Below are positions 45,212 to 54,247 of a stretch of DNA of 64,000 nucleotides, piece after piece. Numbering within the stretch: the first letter of the stretch is position 1; the number at the start of each line of letters is the position of its first letter. The DNA comes from Pseudescherichia sp031987975. Its GTDB lineage: Bacteria > Pseudomonadota > Gammaproteobacteria > Enterobacterales > Enterobacteriaceae. The notes beneath the pieces were generated by a model, which saw only the letters and a program-made list of their open reading frames with translations, was not told where the DNA came from and did no database searches. Both the position numbers and the translations under genes were made by a program. The DNA lies in assembly GCF_031987975.1 (NCBI RefSeq), contig NZ_DALZYX010000005.1:332069-396068 (forward strand), given 5' to 3'.

Positions 45212-45787
45212 ATGAAGAAAAACCTGCTGGCATTAACCTTTGGTGCGCTGCTGTTCACAACCGGTTCTGCTGTAGCCGCTGACTACAAAATCGATAAAGA
45301 GGGCCAGCACGCCTTCGTTAACTTCCGTATTCAGCATCTGGGCTACAGCTGGCTCTACGGCACCTTCAAAGACTTCGACGGGACCTTTACCTTTGACGAA
45401 CAAAATCCGGCTGCGGATAAGGTTAACGTCACCATCAACACCAACAGCGTCGATACCAACCACGCCGAGCGTGATAAACACCTGCGCAGCGCAGATTTCC
45501 TCAACGTAGCGAAATTTCCGCAGGCAACCTTTGCCTCAACCGGCGTGAAGAAAGATGGCGACGAGCTGGACATCACCGGTAATCTGACTCTGAACGGCGT
45601 CACTAAGCCGGTTACGCTGGAAGCGAAGCTGATTGGTCAGGGCGACGATCCGTGGGGCGGCGTTCGCGCTGGCTTTGAAGCAGAAGGTAAAATCAAGCTG
45701 AAGGACTTCAATATCAATACCGATCTGGGTCCGGCATCGCAGGAAGTGGATCTGATTATCTCTGTTGAAGGCGTGCGCCAGAAATAA
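45212..45787 (+). CDS. yceI: YceI-family periplasmic protein
   Basis: 191 residues with signal peptide MKKNLLALTFGALLFTTGSAV, cut after AVA-A. The mature lipocalin-like YceI fold binds a polyisoprenoid (ubiquinone-8 in E. coli). The ATG lies one base after the yceJ stop, with GGAG inside the end of yceJ; probable coupling with the neighbouring cytochrome b561. Confidence 0.96.
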   Translation: MKKNLLALTFGALLFTTGSAVAADYKIDKEGQHAFVNFRIQHLGYSWLYGTFKDFDGTFTFDEQNPAADKVNVTINTNSVDTNHAERDKHLRSADFLNVAKFPQATFASTGVKKDGDELDITGNLTLNGVTKPVTLEAKLIGQGDDPWGGVRAGFEAEGKIKLKDFNINTDLGPASQEVDLIISVEGVRQK

Positions 45788-45803
45788 CGCCGCTTCGCAA
45801 ATG

Positions 45804-45830
45804 GCCTGCCGGGTCTCCCCGGCAGGCTTG
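45804..45830. terminator. Bidirectional terminator between yceI and trhO
   Basis: A perfect 10-base stem, GCCTGCCGGG (45804-45813), loop TCTC, CCCGGCAGGC (45818-45827), between the convergent yceI and trhO ends. The T run is short. Confidence 0.75.
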
Positions 45831-45836
45831 TAACGC

Positions 45837-46886
45837 TTACTCCGGGTCCGGAATGCCCAGTTTAGTATTCAGACGACCGCGAGATTTATTAAAGATCTTA
45901 TTCCCGTTCTCACGCCCTGCCCGGCGGCGGCGCTGCTCCTCTTCCGGCAGCTCACGCTCCGTCTGACACAGTTCGCTACAGCAGCCCTTATATTTCTCAG
46001 CACATGATGGGCACTGAATAAACAGCAGATGGCAGCCATCGTTCAGACAGTTGGTATGGCTATCGCACGGCGTGCCGCACTGGTGGCAGTGGGCAATGAC
46101 ATCTTCAGAGATGCGCTCTCCCATCCGCTCATCGAAAACAAAGTTCTTGCCGATAAAGCGCACCGGCAGGCCCTGCTCCCGCGCCCGGCGCGCATACTCA
46201 ATGATGCCGCCCTCGATATGCCATACCTTATTGAAGCCGTTATGCTTCATCCACGCGCTGGCTTTCTCACAGCGGATGCCACCGGTGCAGTACATAACGA
46301 TCTTCTTATCTTTATGCTCCTGCATCATCTCCACTGCCTTCGGCAGCTGCTCGCGGAAGGTATCCGCTGGGATCTCCAGCGCCTGCTCAAAGTGCCCCAC
46401 CTCATATTCATAGTGGTTACGCATATCAATAAAGATTGCGTCGGGATCGTCAAGCATGGCATTGACCTCGGCGGCCTTCAAGTACTCACCGACGTCGCTG
46501 GCGTCAAAGGTAGGATCGTCAATACCGTCAGCGACGATGCGATCGCGCACCTTCATGCGTAGCACCCAAAACGATTTACCGTCGTCATCGAGCGCCACGT
46601 TCAGGCGCAGACCGTCTAATGCCGGGTCAAACGCGTAGAGGCAGTCACGCAGGGCATCAAACTGGCTCTCCGGGACGCTGATCTGGGCGTTAATCCCTTC
46701 GTGGGCCAGGTAGACGCGGCCGAATACGTTCAGGGCGGTTAACGCCTTGTACAGCTCGTCGCGGGTAGCCTGCGGATCAACAATGGTAAAGTACTGATAG
46801 AATGAGACAGTGATGCGCGGCTCGGTTTCAGCGAGCATACGCGCCTTCAGCTCCTCATTCGAAATGCGGTTGTGTAACACTGGCAT
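45837..46886 (-). CDS. trhO: tRNA uridine(34) hydroxylase TrhO (YceA)
   Basis: 349 residues from the ATG at 46886 (MPVLHNRISNEELKARM), the family start; an upstream ATG at 46904 is also open. An acylphosphatase-like N-terminal part is followed by a rhodanese domain with catalytic Cys in VMYCTGGIRCEKA (about 179). A cysteine-rich C-terminal part (CHQCGTPCDSHTNC, CPSCAEKYKGCCSELC) follows. It makes 5-hydroxyuridine in tRNA with oxygen. Confidence 0.96.
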   Translation of the reverse strand: MPVLHNRISNEELKARMLAETEPRITVSFYQYFTIVDPQATRDELYKALTALNVFGRVYLAHEGINAQISVPESQFDALRDCLYAFDPALDGLRLNVALDDDGKSFWVLRMKVRDRIVADGIDDPTFDASDVGEYLKAAEVNAMLDDPDAIFIDMRNHYEYEVGHFEQALEIPADTFREQLPKAVEMMQEHKDKKIVMYCTGGIRCEKASAWMKHNGFNKVWHIEGGIIEYARRAREQGLPVRFIGKNFVFDERMGERISEDVIAHCHQCGTPCDSHTNCLNDGCHLLFIQCPSCAEKYKGCCSELCQTERELPEEEQRRRRAGRENGNKIFNKSRGRLNTKLGIPDPE

Positions 46887-47013
46887 GGTGTACGTTTCCT
46901 GCAATCTATGAATGATGAATTAAAATCGGGCAGCATCATAAAGCAAATACTGTTAATTTACATCCCCGGCGTTTACGTTACATTGCACACCGTAACGATC
47001 ATAAGGAGAACAG

Positions 47014-47955
47014 GTGTTGGAAAACAGGAAAGAGATAACGCATTTACCTCAATTTTCAGCGGCATTGCTGCACCCCCGCTACTGGCTGACGTGGTTCGGC
47101 GTAGGCCTTTTATGGCTTATTGTTCAGCTCCCCTATCCGATTCTCTATCGCCTGGGCTGTGGTCTGGGGCGGCTGGCAATGCGTTTTATGAAGCGTCGTG
47201 TGCACGTCGCCACGCGCAATCTTGAGCTGTGCTTTCCTGATATGCCCCCTGACGAGCGTCACGCGCTGGTGGTAAAAAACTTTGAGTCTACCGGCATGGG
47301 TCTGCTGGAGACCGGCATGGCCTGGTTCTGGTCAAACAGGCGCGTTGCCCGCTGGATGGATGTCATTAACTTTGAGCCTGTTTATGAACTGCAACGGCAA
47401 AAACGCGGTATTTTGCTGATCGGCGTTCACTTTTTGACGCTGGAGCTGGGGGCGCGCATGTTTGGCATGCAGTCGCCAGGCATTGGCGTTTACCGTCCCA
47501 ACGATAATCCGGTGATTGACTGGCTGCAAACCTGGGGGCGTCTGCGCTCCAATAAAACCATGCTCGATCGCAAGGATCTGAAAGGGATGGTGAAGGCGCT
47601 GAAGAGCGGTGAGGTGGTCTGGTATGCGCCGGACCACGACTACGGCCCGCGGGCCAGCGTCTTCGTGCCGCTGTTTGCCGTCGATCAGGCCGCCACCACC
47701 TCGGGAACCTGGATGCTCTCGCGTCTCTCAGGTGCGGCGCTGGTTCCTTTTGTACCGCGCCGCAAACCGGACGGTAAGGGCTATGAGCTGGTGATGCTGG
47801 ATCCCGAGCTGTCGCCGCCGCTGGACGATGCTGAAACCACCGCCGCCTGGATGAACAAGATCGTCGAGAAGTGCATTCTGATGGCACCTGAGCAGTATAT
47901 GTGGCTGCACCGCCGCTTTAAAACTCGCCCCGAAGGCGTGCCGTCACGCTACTAA
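47014..47955 (+). CDS. lpxL: Lipid A lauroyltransferase LpxL (HtrB)
   Basis: About 313 residues. It adds the secondary laurate to Kdo2-lipid IVA at the inner membrane. The catalytic HX4E motif is in GVHFLTLELGAR, and one N-terminal membrane helix (WFGVGLLWLIVQLPYP) anchors it. The start is unusual: where E. coli has ATG ACG AAT CTA CCC, this sequence has ATA ACG CAT TTA CCT. The nearest in-frame starts are GTG 47014 and TTG 47017, with TAAGGAG at 47002-47008 in front. I chose the GTG; the TTG has slightly better spacing. Confidence 0.93.
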   Translation: MLENRKEITHLPQFSAALLHPRYWLTWFGVGLLWLIVQLPYPILYRLGCGLGRLAMRFMKRRVHVATRNLELCFPDMPPDERHALVVKNFESTGMGLLETGMAWFWSNRRVARWMDVINFEPVYELQRQKRGILLIGVHFLTLELGARMFGMQSPGIGVYRPNDNPVIDWLQTWGRLRSNKTMLDRKDLKGMVKALKSGEVVWYAPDHDYGPRASVFVPLFAVDQAATTSGTWMLSRLSGAALVPFVPRRKPDGKGYELVMLDPELSPPLDDAETTAAWMNKIVEKCILMAPEQYMWLHRRFKTRPEGVPSRY

Positions 47956-47971
47956 CTTTTGATTCCCGTAA

Positions 47972-48007
47972 CGCCGGATGGCGGCATAATGCCTTATCCG
48001 GCCTACG
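47972..48007. repeat. REP (repetitive extragenic palindrome) element
   Basis: CGCCGGATGGCGGCATAATG followed by CCTTATCCGGCCTACG matches the enteric REP consensus. A single copy between lpxL and msyB, where E. coli carries mdtG. Confidence 0.85.
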
Positions 48008-48113
48008 ATCCCCAGCGCCCGCACCTCAATTATTTTCCGCAATCATTCTTGTAAAATCTCAGATTCAACTATTCTTTCCCTGAACAACATGTCAATTTCA
48101 CAGGGAGAAACCA

Positions 48114-48488
48114 ATGACCATGTACGCCACGCTGGAAGAAGCCATTGATGCTGCTCGTGAAGAGTTTCTGGCCAACAGTCCTGAGCTGGACGAAGAGAGT
48201 GCCAACATTCAGCAGTTTAATATGCAGAAGTACGTGCTACAGGATGGCGAGATCATGTGGCAGGTGGAATTTTTAGCCGACGAAGGCGAGGACGGGGAGT
48301 GTCTGCCGTTATTGACCGGCGAAGCCGCGCAGAGCGTGTTTGACGGCGAGTTTGACGAGATTGAGCTGCGCCAGGAGTGGCTGGAGGAGAATACCCTCCA
48401 CGAGTGGGATGAGGGCGAATTTCAGCTGCAGCCGCCGCTGGATACCGAAGAGGGTCGCACCGCAGCGGATGAGTGGGACGAGCGCTAA
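48114..48488 (+). CDS. msyB: Acidic protein MsyB
   Basis: 124 residues, strongly acidic throughout (for example DELDEESANIQ, FDGEFDEIEL, EENTLHEWDEGEF). E. coli MsyB was found as a multicopy suppressor of secY and secA defects; the natural role is unclear. AGGGAGAAACC lies before the first ATG, and a second ATG follows two codons later. The stop codon abuts that of yceK. Confidence 0.95.
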   Translation: MTMYATLEEAIDAAREEFLANSPELDEESANIQQFNMQKYVLQDGEIMWQVEFLADEGEDGECLPLLTGEAAQSVFDGEFDEIELRQEWLEENTLHEWDEGEFQLQPPLDTEEGRTAADEWDER

Positions 48489-48716
48489 CTACTCGTAGGG
48501 ACCGTGATGCGCATCAATAGGCAGCAGAAGCGTATCAAAAACCAGAGAGAAAGGGAGATCCAGAACGGTGATGTAGCGCCACTTTGAGTCGCGTACGTCC
48601 CACTGAACTCCTGGGTAGTACTGGTTCCCATGCCCCTGTCCCGGAATAGTACGGCTGATTATGCTGCCGCACCCGCTAAGCAGCATCGCCATTACTACAA
48701 CAGTAATTATCCGCAT
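48489..48716 (-). CDS. yceK: Small lipoprotein YceK
   Basis: 75 residues from the ATG at 48716 (MRIITVVVMAMLLSGCGSII). The lipobox is LLSGC, with Cys16. The rest is a DUF1375-type domain ending DAHHGPYE. A lipoprotein of unknown role. It ends directly against msyB with no spacer and starts 62 bases after mdoH, possibly on its transcript. Confidence 0.92.
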   Translation of the reverse strand: MRIITVVVMAMLLSGCGSIISRTIPGQGHGNQYYPGVQWDVRDSKWRYITVLDLPFSLVFDTLLLPIDAHHGPYE

Positions 48717-48778
48717 ACCTCTCCTTATAAAAAAATACCGGCTGTAGAGCCGGTATTTATTCATCAAACACTAAACAG

Positions 48779-51286
48779 TTATTTTGTCTTCAGCGCGTCG
48801 TATTGGCTAATCCACGACGAGTAACGCTCAGGCGAGGACCAGACACGGTAGTGTAAACGTGACATTGTCACCGGATCGCTCAGCAGCACCAGGCGGCGGT
48901 CTCGGGAGAGTTTGTCCGGCGTCTCGTTCAGCGCCTGCTCAACGTGACGGTCGCGGGCGATCTCCAGCACCTGGCTTGCCCGATGACGGGCCGTCGCCAT
49001 GGCGGTGGCAAGGGCGTTATAGGACGGGTTAAACACCGCGTGCATAAAGCCATTTTCCAGCGACCGCTCACGGTTCAGCGTCAGATACTTGTCAGTATCC
49101 ACCAGCACCTGCGGCGGCGAGTACTCTTCCGGGATCAGGAACAGCTTCCAGCGCTTAGTACGCAGGCCTACCGTTGCGCGGCTCGAAATCACCGAGACAA
49201 ATGGGGAGAGGATCAGCGAGACCACGATCGGTGCCAGCCAGAACAGGAAGCGCAGATCCAGCCACGCCATGCCGATTGCCCAGACCAGGCCCAGCAGCAT
49301 CTGCGAGCCGTGACGCATAAACGCCTCGCCCCACGGGGTAGAGTCATCGTCACGCTGCGGTGAGTTCCAGACCACTTCCCAGCCGAGGAAGGCACTGACC
49401 ACGAACACGGTGTGGAACAGCATACGTACCGGGGCCAGCAGCACAGAGAACAGCACCTCCAGCAGCAGCGACGCCGTCACGCGCAGGAACCCGCCATACT
49501 CTTTCGTCCCCTTGCACCAGATCAGGATAATGCTCAGTAGCTTCGGCAGGAAGAGCAGCACCATGGTCGAGGCAAAGAGCGCGATCGCCAGCTCAGGACG
49601 CCACTGCGGCCACACCGGGAACAGCTGACGCGGCTGCAGGAAGTACTGCGGCTCGGTCAGGGCGTGAACCACCTGCAGCGCCGTAGAGAGCGCGAGGAAC
49701 ATAAACCACAGCGGCGCGGAGAGGTAGGACATTACCCCGGTCAGGAACACGGCGCGGTGCACCGGGTGCATCCCTTTTACGAGGAACAACCGGAAGTTCA
49801 TCAGGTTGCCGTGACACCAGCGGCGGTCGCGTTTCAGCTCATCCAGCAGGTTCGGCGGCAGCTCCTCATAGGAGCCAGGCAGATCGTAGGCGATCCACAC
49901 CCCCCAACCGGCGCGGCGCATTAGAGCCGCCTCCACAAAGTCGTGGGAGAGGATAGAGCCAGCAAACGAGCCTTCGCCCGGCAGCGGGGCCAGCGCACAG
50001 TGCTCGATAAACGGCTGCACGCGGATAATGGCGTTATGGCCCCAGTAGTGCGACTCCCCGAGCTGCCAGAAGTGCAGACCCGCGGTAAACAGCGGCCCGT
50101 AAACCCGAGTGGCAAACTGCTGACAGCGTGCATAGAGGGTATCCATCCCGGACGCACGCGGTGAGGACTGGATAATCCCGGCGTTCGGGTTAGCTTCCAT
50201 CAGACGCACCAGACCGCACAGGCAGTCGCCGGTCATGACGGAGTCCGCATCCAGCACCACCATGTAGCTATACTGGCTGCCCCAGCGACGGCAGAAGTCG
50301 TCAATGTTACCGCTTTTACGCTTCACACGACGGCGACGGCGGCGATAGAAGATCTGCCCTTCACCCTGTACCTCGGCAATCAGCTCCATCCATGCCTTTT
50401 GCTCTGCTACGCAGATATCGGGGTTGTAGCTATCGCTGAGGATATAGACGTCAAAGTGCTCTGCGTTCCCCGTCGCCTTCACCGACTCCCAGGTTGCGCG
50501 CAGGCCAGCAAACACGCGGTCAACGTCCTCGTTACAGATCGGCATGATCAGCGCGGTACGGTGCTGCGGGTTGAGCGGCTCATCTCCGACCGTGGAGGCT
50601 GAGATGCTGTATTTGTCGCGGCCTATCAGCAGCTGGAGGAACCCCATCAGCGCCGTCCAGAACCCGGCCGAGACCCAGCAGAAGAGCACCGCAAAGAGGA
50701 TCAGGATCCCGGTTTGCAGCACGTAGGGTAGAAGCTGCATAAAGGAGACCAGCAGATCCTGTTCCATCATATCTTCCGGGGCAATCAGCGCCCAACCCTG
50801 ATAGGGAAGAATGGTTTTCATGTACCAGGTGGCCACCACCGTCTGGGCGATGGTCAGCAGCAGCAGAATGTAACGGCGGATAGATCCGACCATACGCCAT
50901 TTCTGCTCGCTCGCCTGCTGCTCTTTGGTCAGCCGCGACAGGTAACGTGGCGGCACATCGCGCCCGCGCAAGCGATCCCAGAAGCGGCCAATGGGGTTGG
51001 TACGCCACGGATCGGGGAACATGGAGGAGCGCTTCGCCTCAGGCATGGCCTTCAGCTGGGTACGCCCTTCGTGATCCTTGATGAGCTGGCCTTCCGCCAG
51101 CGAATCTGGCCAGGCATGCTCAAGACGTGCCTGCACTGAACCCAGCGGGCTGTCATCGTCCCGCTCGTAGCGGCGATGTTCAGCATCCAGCGCTTCGTGC
51201 ACGCCGCGCAGATCCGTTGTCGGCAGCGCCGCTCTCTCTTCAACAGAGAGAGACAGCGCGTCGATATATTCAGTTGTCTTATTCAT
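48779..51286 (-). CDS. mdoH: Periplasmic glucan glucosyltransferase MdoH (OpgH)
   Basis: 835 residues from the ATG at 51286 (MNKTTEYIDALSLS). An inner-membrane family 2 glycosyltransferase that makes the glucan backbone from UDP-glucose and moves it across the membrane. The catalytic region contains YILSDSYNPD, DADSVMTGD and the RDRRWCHGN QxxRW-type motif, flanked by several membrane helices. Its ATG overlaps the mdoG stop by eight bases, so translation is coupled. In E. coli OpgH also restrains FtsZ. Confidence 0.97.
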   Translation of the reverse strand: MNKTTEYIDALSLSVEERAALPTTDLRGVHEALDAEHRRYERDDDSPLGSVQARLEHAWPDSLAEGQLIKDHEGRTQLKAMPEAKRSSMFPDPWRTNPIGRFWDRLRGRDVPPRYLSRLTKEQQASEQKWRMVGSIRRYILLLLTIAQTVVATWYMKTILPYQGWALIAPEDMMEQDLLVSFMQLLPYVLQTGILILFAVLFCWVSAGFWTALMGFLQLLIGRDKYSISASTVGDEPLNPQHRTALIMPICNEDVDRVFAGLRATWESVKATGNAEHFDVYILSDSYNPDICVAEQKAWMELIAEVQGEGQIFYRRRRRRVKRKSGNIDDFCRRWGSQYSYMVVLDADSVMTGDCLCGLVRLMEANPNAGIIQSSPRASGMDTLYARCQQFATRVYGPLFTAGLHFWQLGESHYWGHNAIIRVQPFIEHCALAPLPGEGSFAGSILSHDFVEAALMRRAGWGVWIAYDLPGSYEELPPNLLDELKRDRRWCHGNLMNFRLFLVKGMHPVHRAVFLTGVMSYLSAPLWFMFLALSTALQVVHALTEPQYFLQPRQLFPVWPQWRPELAIALFASTMVLLFLPKLLSIILIWCKGTKEYGGFLRVTASLLLEVLFSVLLAPVRMLFHTVFVVSAFLGWEVVWNSPQRDDDSTPWGEAFMRHGSQMLLGLVWAIGMAWLDLRFLFWLAPIVVSLILSPFVSVISSRATVGLRTKRWKLFLIPEEYSPPQVLVDTDKYLTLNRERSLENGFMHAVFNPSYNALATAMATARHRASQVLEIARDRHVEQALNETPDKLSRDRRLVLLSDPVTMSRLHYRVWSSPERYSSWISQYDALKTK

Positions 51287-52832
51287 TGGCAGGTAGCTGG
51301 TAGCTCCAGGTTTCACTCAGCGGCTGCTCGGCATTTACCAGCGCAGCACGCATATCGGTCGTCTTTTTCTGGTCTTTAACCTTAAGGCGCAAGGTTAAAC
51401 GCCATCCCTGAGTGACCGGGTTATAGCGCACAACATTTTCAACAATTTCACCGTTATCACCGATGCTGACCTGGGCAGAGACCGGGGTGTCCTGCGGCAG
51501 CTTTTTCATCTCTTCACCGGTGAAGTCAACAATAAACGCCAGGGTGCCGTCCGGCTGGCGGATCAGGTTGGACTGTTTGACATCGCCCGTTGAGCGGCGC
51601 GTCTGGGTGACCCAGGCGTTATCCGGCGCGTGCAGTTTGTCTTCGTCGCGGCTAAAGGTGATGGTGTACTTGAAGTTCATCTCTTTACCGGCTTCCGGCA
51701 GCTGATCCGGCGTCCAGTAAGCCACGATGTTGTCGTTGGTCTCATCGTTGGTCGGGATCTCAACCAGCTCGATTTTGCCTTTGCCCCACTCGCCTTTAGG
51801 CGTTACCCAGGCGCTGGGACGCAGATCGTAGCGATCGTCGAGGTCTTCGAAGCGGTTAAACTCGCGGCCACGCTGCAGCAGGCCAAAGCCCTGCGGATTT
51901 TCCATCGCATAGCTGCTGACGGCGAGGTGTTTCGGGTTGTTCAGCGGACGCCAAATCCACTCGCCGTTGCCGGCATGCATAGAGAGACCGTTAGAGTCAT
52001 GCAGCTCAGGACGGAAGTTGGTTGCCGGTGACGGCTGGTTTGGTCCAAACAGGAACATGCTGGTCAGCGGCGCGACGCCCAGCTTGCCGACCTTATCACG
52101 CAGGTAGACCTTTGACTGCACGTCTACCACGGTGTCACGCCCCGGGATCACTACAAAGCGGTAAGCGCCGGTCGCACGCGGCGAATCCAGCAGCGCGTAG
52201 ATGGTCAGGCGTTTATCGGTAGGTTTCGGACGCTCCACCCAAAATTCACGGAAGTGTGGAAACTCTTCGCCGGACGGCAGCGCGGTGTCGATAGCAAGGC
52301 CACGGGCAGAGAGTCCGTAGACCTGCCCGGCACCAAGGACGCGGAAGTAGCTCGCTCCCAGCATGCTGACAATTTCATCATTCTTGTCTTTGCTGTTGAT
52401 AGGATAGAGAACCTTGAAGCCGGCGAAGCCTAAATCTTTGACCGTGTCCTTATCGTGCTGGACGTTGCCAAAGTTGAAATAGTCCGGGCTGTACTTGATC
52501 TTATGCACCGCCGTCGCCGTCACTTCATTGACGGTTACCGGCAGGTCGAAGTACATACCCTGATGATAGAATTCAAGCTTGAATGGGGTCTTAACGTTGT
52601 TCCAGTACGCTTTATCGTGATTGAACTGAATCTGCTGATAGTCCGCGTATTTCATGTCACGGAAGACAGAGGGCAGGTTGCTTTTCGGGGCTTCATAGCC
52701 TTTTGCGGCTAACGACTGCGCCTGTTTTGCTACGTCATCGATGTTAAAGGCCCAACCCGATGAAGAGTACAGGGATAACAGCACCGCTGCGCCTAACCAA
52801 CGCATTTTCATCACTTGTAGATTATGTTTCAT
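51279..52832 (-). CDS. mdoG: Periplasmic glucan biosynthesis protein MdoG (OpgG)
   Basis: 517 residues from ATG 52832; ATG 52811 within the same signal peptide is an alternative. Signal peptide MKMRWLGAAVLLSLYSSSGWA, then a two-domain OpgG fold (jelly-roll plus Ig-like). It introduces the beta-1,6 branches of the osmoregulated glucan in the periplasm. The gene is cotranscribed with mdoH. Confidence 0.96.
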   Translation of the reverse strand: MKHNLQVMKMRWLGAAVLLSLYSSSGWAFNIDDVAKQAQSLAAKGYEAPKSNLPSVFRDMKYADYQQIQFNHDKAYWNNVKTPFKLEFYHQGMYFDLPVTVNEVTATAVHKIKYSPDYFNFGNVQHDKDTVKDLGFAGFKVLYPINSKDKNDEIVSMLGASYFRVLGAGQVYGLSARGLAIDTALPSGEEFPHFREFWVERPKPTDKRLTIYALLDSPRATGAYRFVVIPGRDTVVDVQSKVYLRDKVGKLGVAPLTSMFLFGPNQPSPATNFRPELHDSNGLSMHAGNGEWIWRPLNNPKHLAVSSYAMENPQGFGLLQRGREFNRFEDLDDRYDLRPSAWVTPKGEWGKGKIELVEIPTNDETNDNIVAYWTPDQLPEAGKEMNFKYTITFSRDEDKLHAPDNAWVTQTRRSTGDVKQSNLIRQPDGTLAFIVDFTGEEMKKLPQDTPVSAQVSIGDNGEIVENVVRYNPVTQGWRLTLRLKVKDQKKTTDMRAALVNAEQPLSETWSYQLPANE

Positions 52833-53085
52833 AATAACTAAGCACTTCCCCCTTTGTGTGCTTAAATCGATCCGATCTATTTTAATGGTATTTCAGGCAA
52901 TCCGACAACTTAATCCCCGCTTTGTTCGGTCACTGGCTCAGTGGATAAGCAAATAAAAGCAACACCTTGCCAATTACGCGTTTCTCCTGGAGACAGGCTG
53001 CCACGCTTAGTGTAGGGTTGCCAACGAATGTAATCATAACTGGCCTTAGGGATAAGGCGATAAGTCTGATATTGCACGGAGTGAT
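52833..53085. promoter_or_regulatory. Divergent mdoG / mdoC region
   Basis: A 253-base gap between divergent starts. It must hold the osmotically controlled mdoGH promoter and the mdoC promoter. No credible small gene and no clear boxes were assigned. AGGGGGAAG lies 13 bases before the mdoG ATG. Confidence 0.45.
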
Positions 53086-54246
53086 ATGAGTAAAATACCC
53101 GCACAGCGCGAATACTTTCTGGATTCCATTCGCGCGTGGCTGATGCTGTTAGGCATCCCCTTTCATATCTCATTGATCTACTCAAGCCACGTCTGGCATG
53201 TGAACAGCGCTACGCCTTCGTGGTGGCTGACCCTGTTCAACGACTTTATTCACGCCTTCCGGATGCAGGTCTTCTTTGTTATCTCCGGCTACTTCTCTTA
53301 TATGCTCTATCTGCGCTACCCCATGAAGCGCTGGTGGAAAGTGCGCGTCGAGCGCGTAGGCATTCCAATGCTGACCGCTATCCCGCTGTTAACGCTGCCG
53401 CAGTTTCTGATGCTGCAGCATGTTAAAGGCAAGGCCGACAGCTGGCACACCCTCTCGGTTTATGACAAGTATAATACCTTAGTATGGGATCTTGTTTCCC
53501 ACCTCTGGTTTTTACTGGTGCTGGTGGTGCTAACAACGCTGGGGCTGGTGCTGTTCCGTAAGCTCAAGCAGGCGGTGGCGGTTAACCCGGATGCGCTGCT
53601 AGCCCAGCTTACGCTACCTAAACTCACGCTGCTGTTTCTGCTGCTTGGCGTGCTCTATGCCGCTATCCGCCGCAGCCTGCTGGTTATTTATCCTCCCCTC
53701 CTCAGCGATGGTCTGTTTAACTTTGCCGTGATGCAAACCCTGTTCTATCTGCCGTTTTTTGTGCTGGGGGCGCTGACCTTTATTACGCCTAAGCTGAAGG
53801 CGCTCTTCACCACGCCGTCGTGGGGTTGCTCTCTGGGCGCGGCACTGGCCTTTGTCGCCTATCTGCTTAACCAGCGCTACGGCAGCGGCGATGCGTGGAT
53901 GTATGAGACGGAAAGCGTGATTACGATGGTGATGGGGCTGTGGATGGTGAACGTGGTCTTCTCTCTGGGGCATCGACTGCTTAACTTCCAGTCATCCCGC
54001 GTGACCTACTTCGTCAACGCATCGCTGTTTATCTATCTGGTGCACCATCCGCTGACGCTGCTCTTTGGCGCATGGATCACCCCCCATATTCACTCGAATA
54101 CGCTGGGCTTTATCTGCGGGTTAATTTTTGTGGTGGGCTGCGCCGTTGCGCTTTATGAAGTGCATCTCCGCATTCCGCTGCTGCGTTTTCTCTTTTCCGG
54201 CAAGCCCGAAGTCACTAAAGCGCAGCCGAAACAGGTGCAAAACTAG
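53086..54246 (+). CDS. mdoC: Glucan succinyltransferase MdoC (OpgC)
   Basis: 386 residues, ten or so membrane helices, acyltransferase 3 family (start YFLDSIRAWLMLLGIPFHIS). It adds succinyl groups to periplasmic glucans. It is divergent from mdoGH and its stop codon lies one base from that of clsC. Confidence 0.96.
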   Translation: MSKIPAQREYFLDSIRAWLMLLGIPFHISLIYSSHVWHVNSATPSWWLTLFNDFIHAFRMQVFFVISGYFSYMLYLRYPMKRWWKVRVERVGIPMLTAIPLLTLPQFLMLQHVKGKADSWHTLSVYDKYNTLVWDLVSHLWFLLVLVVLTTLGLVLFRKLKQAVAVNPDALLAQLTLPKLTLLFLLLGVLYAAIRRSLLVIYPPLLSDGLFNFAVMQTLFYLPFFVLGALTFITPKLKALFTTPSWGCSLGAALAFVAYLLNQRYGSGDAWMYETESVITMVMGLWMVNVVFSLGHRLLNFQSSRVTYFVNASLFIYLVHHPLTLLFGAWITPHIHSNTLGFICGLIFVVGCAVALYEVHLRIPLLRFLFSGKPEVTKAQPKQVQN

Positions 54247-54247
54247 C

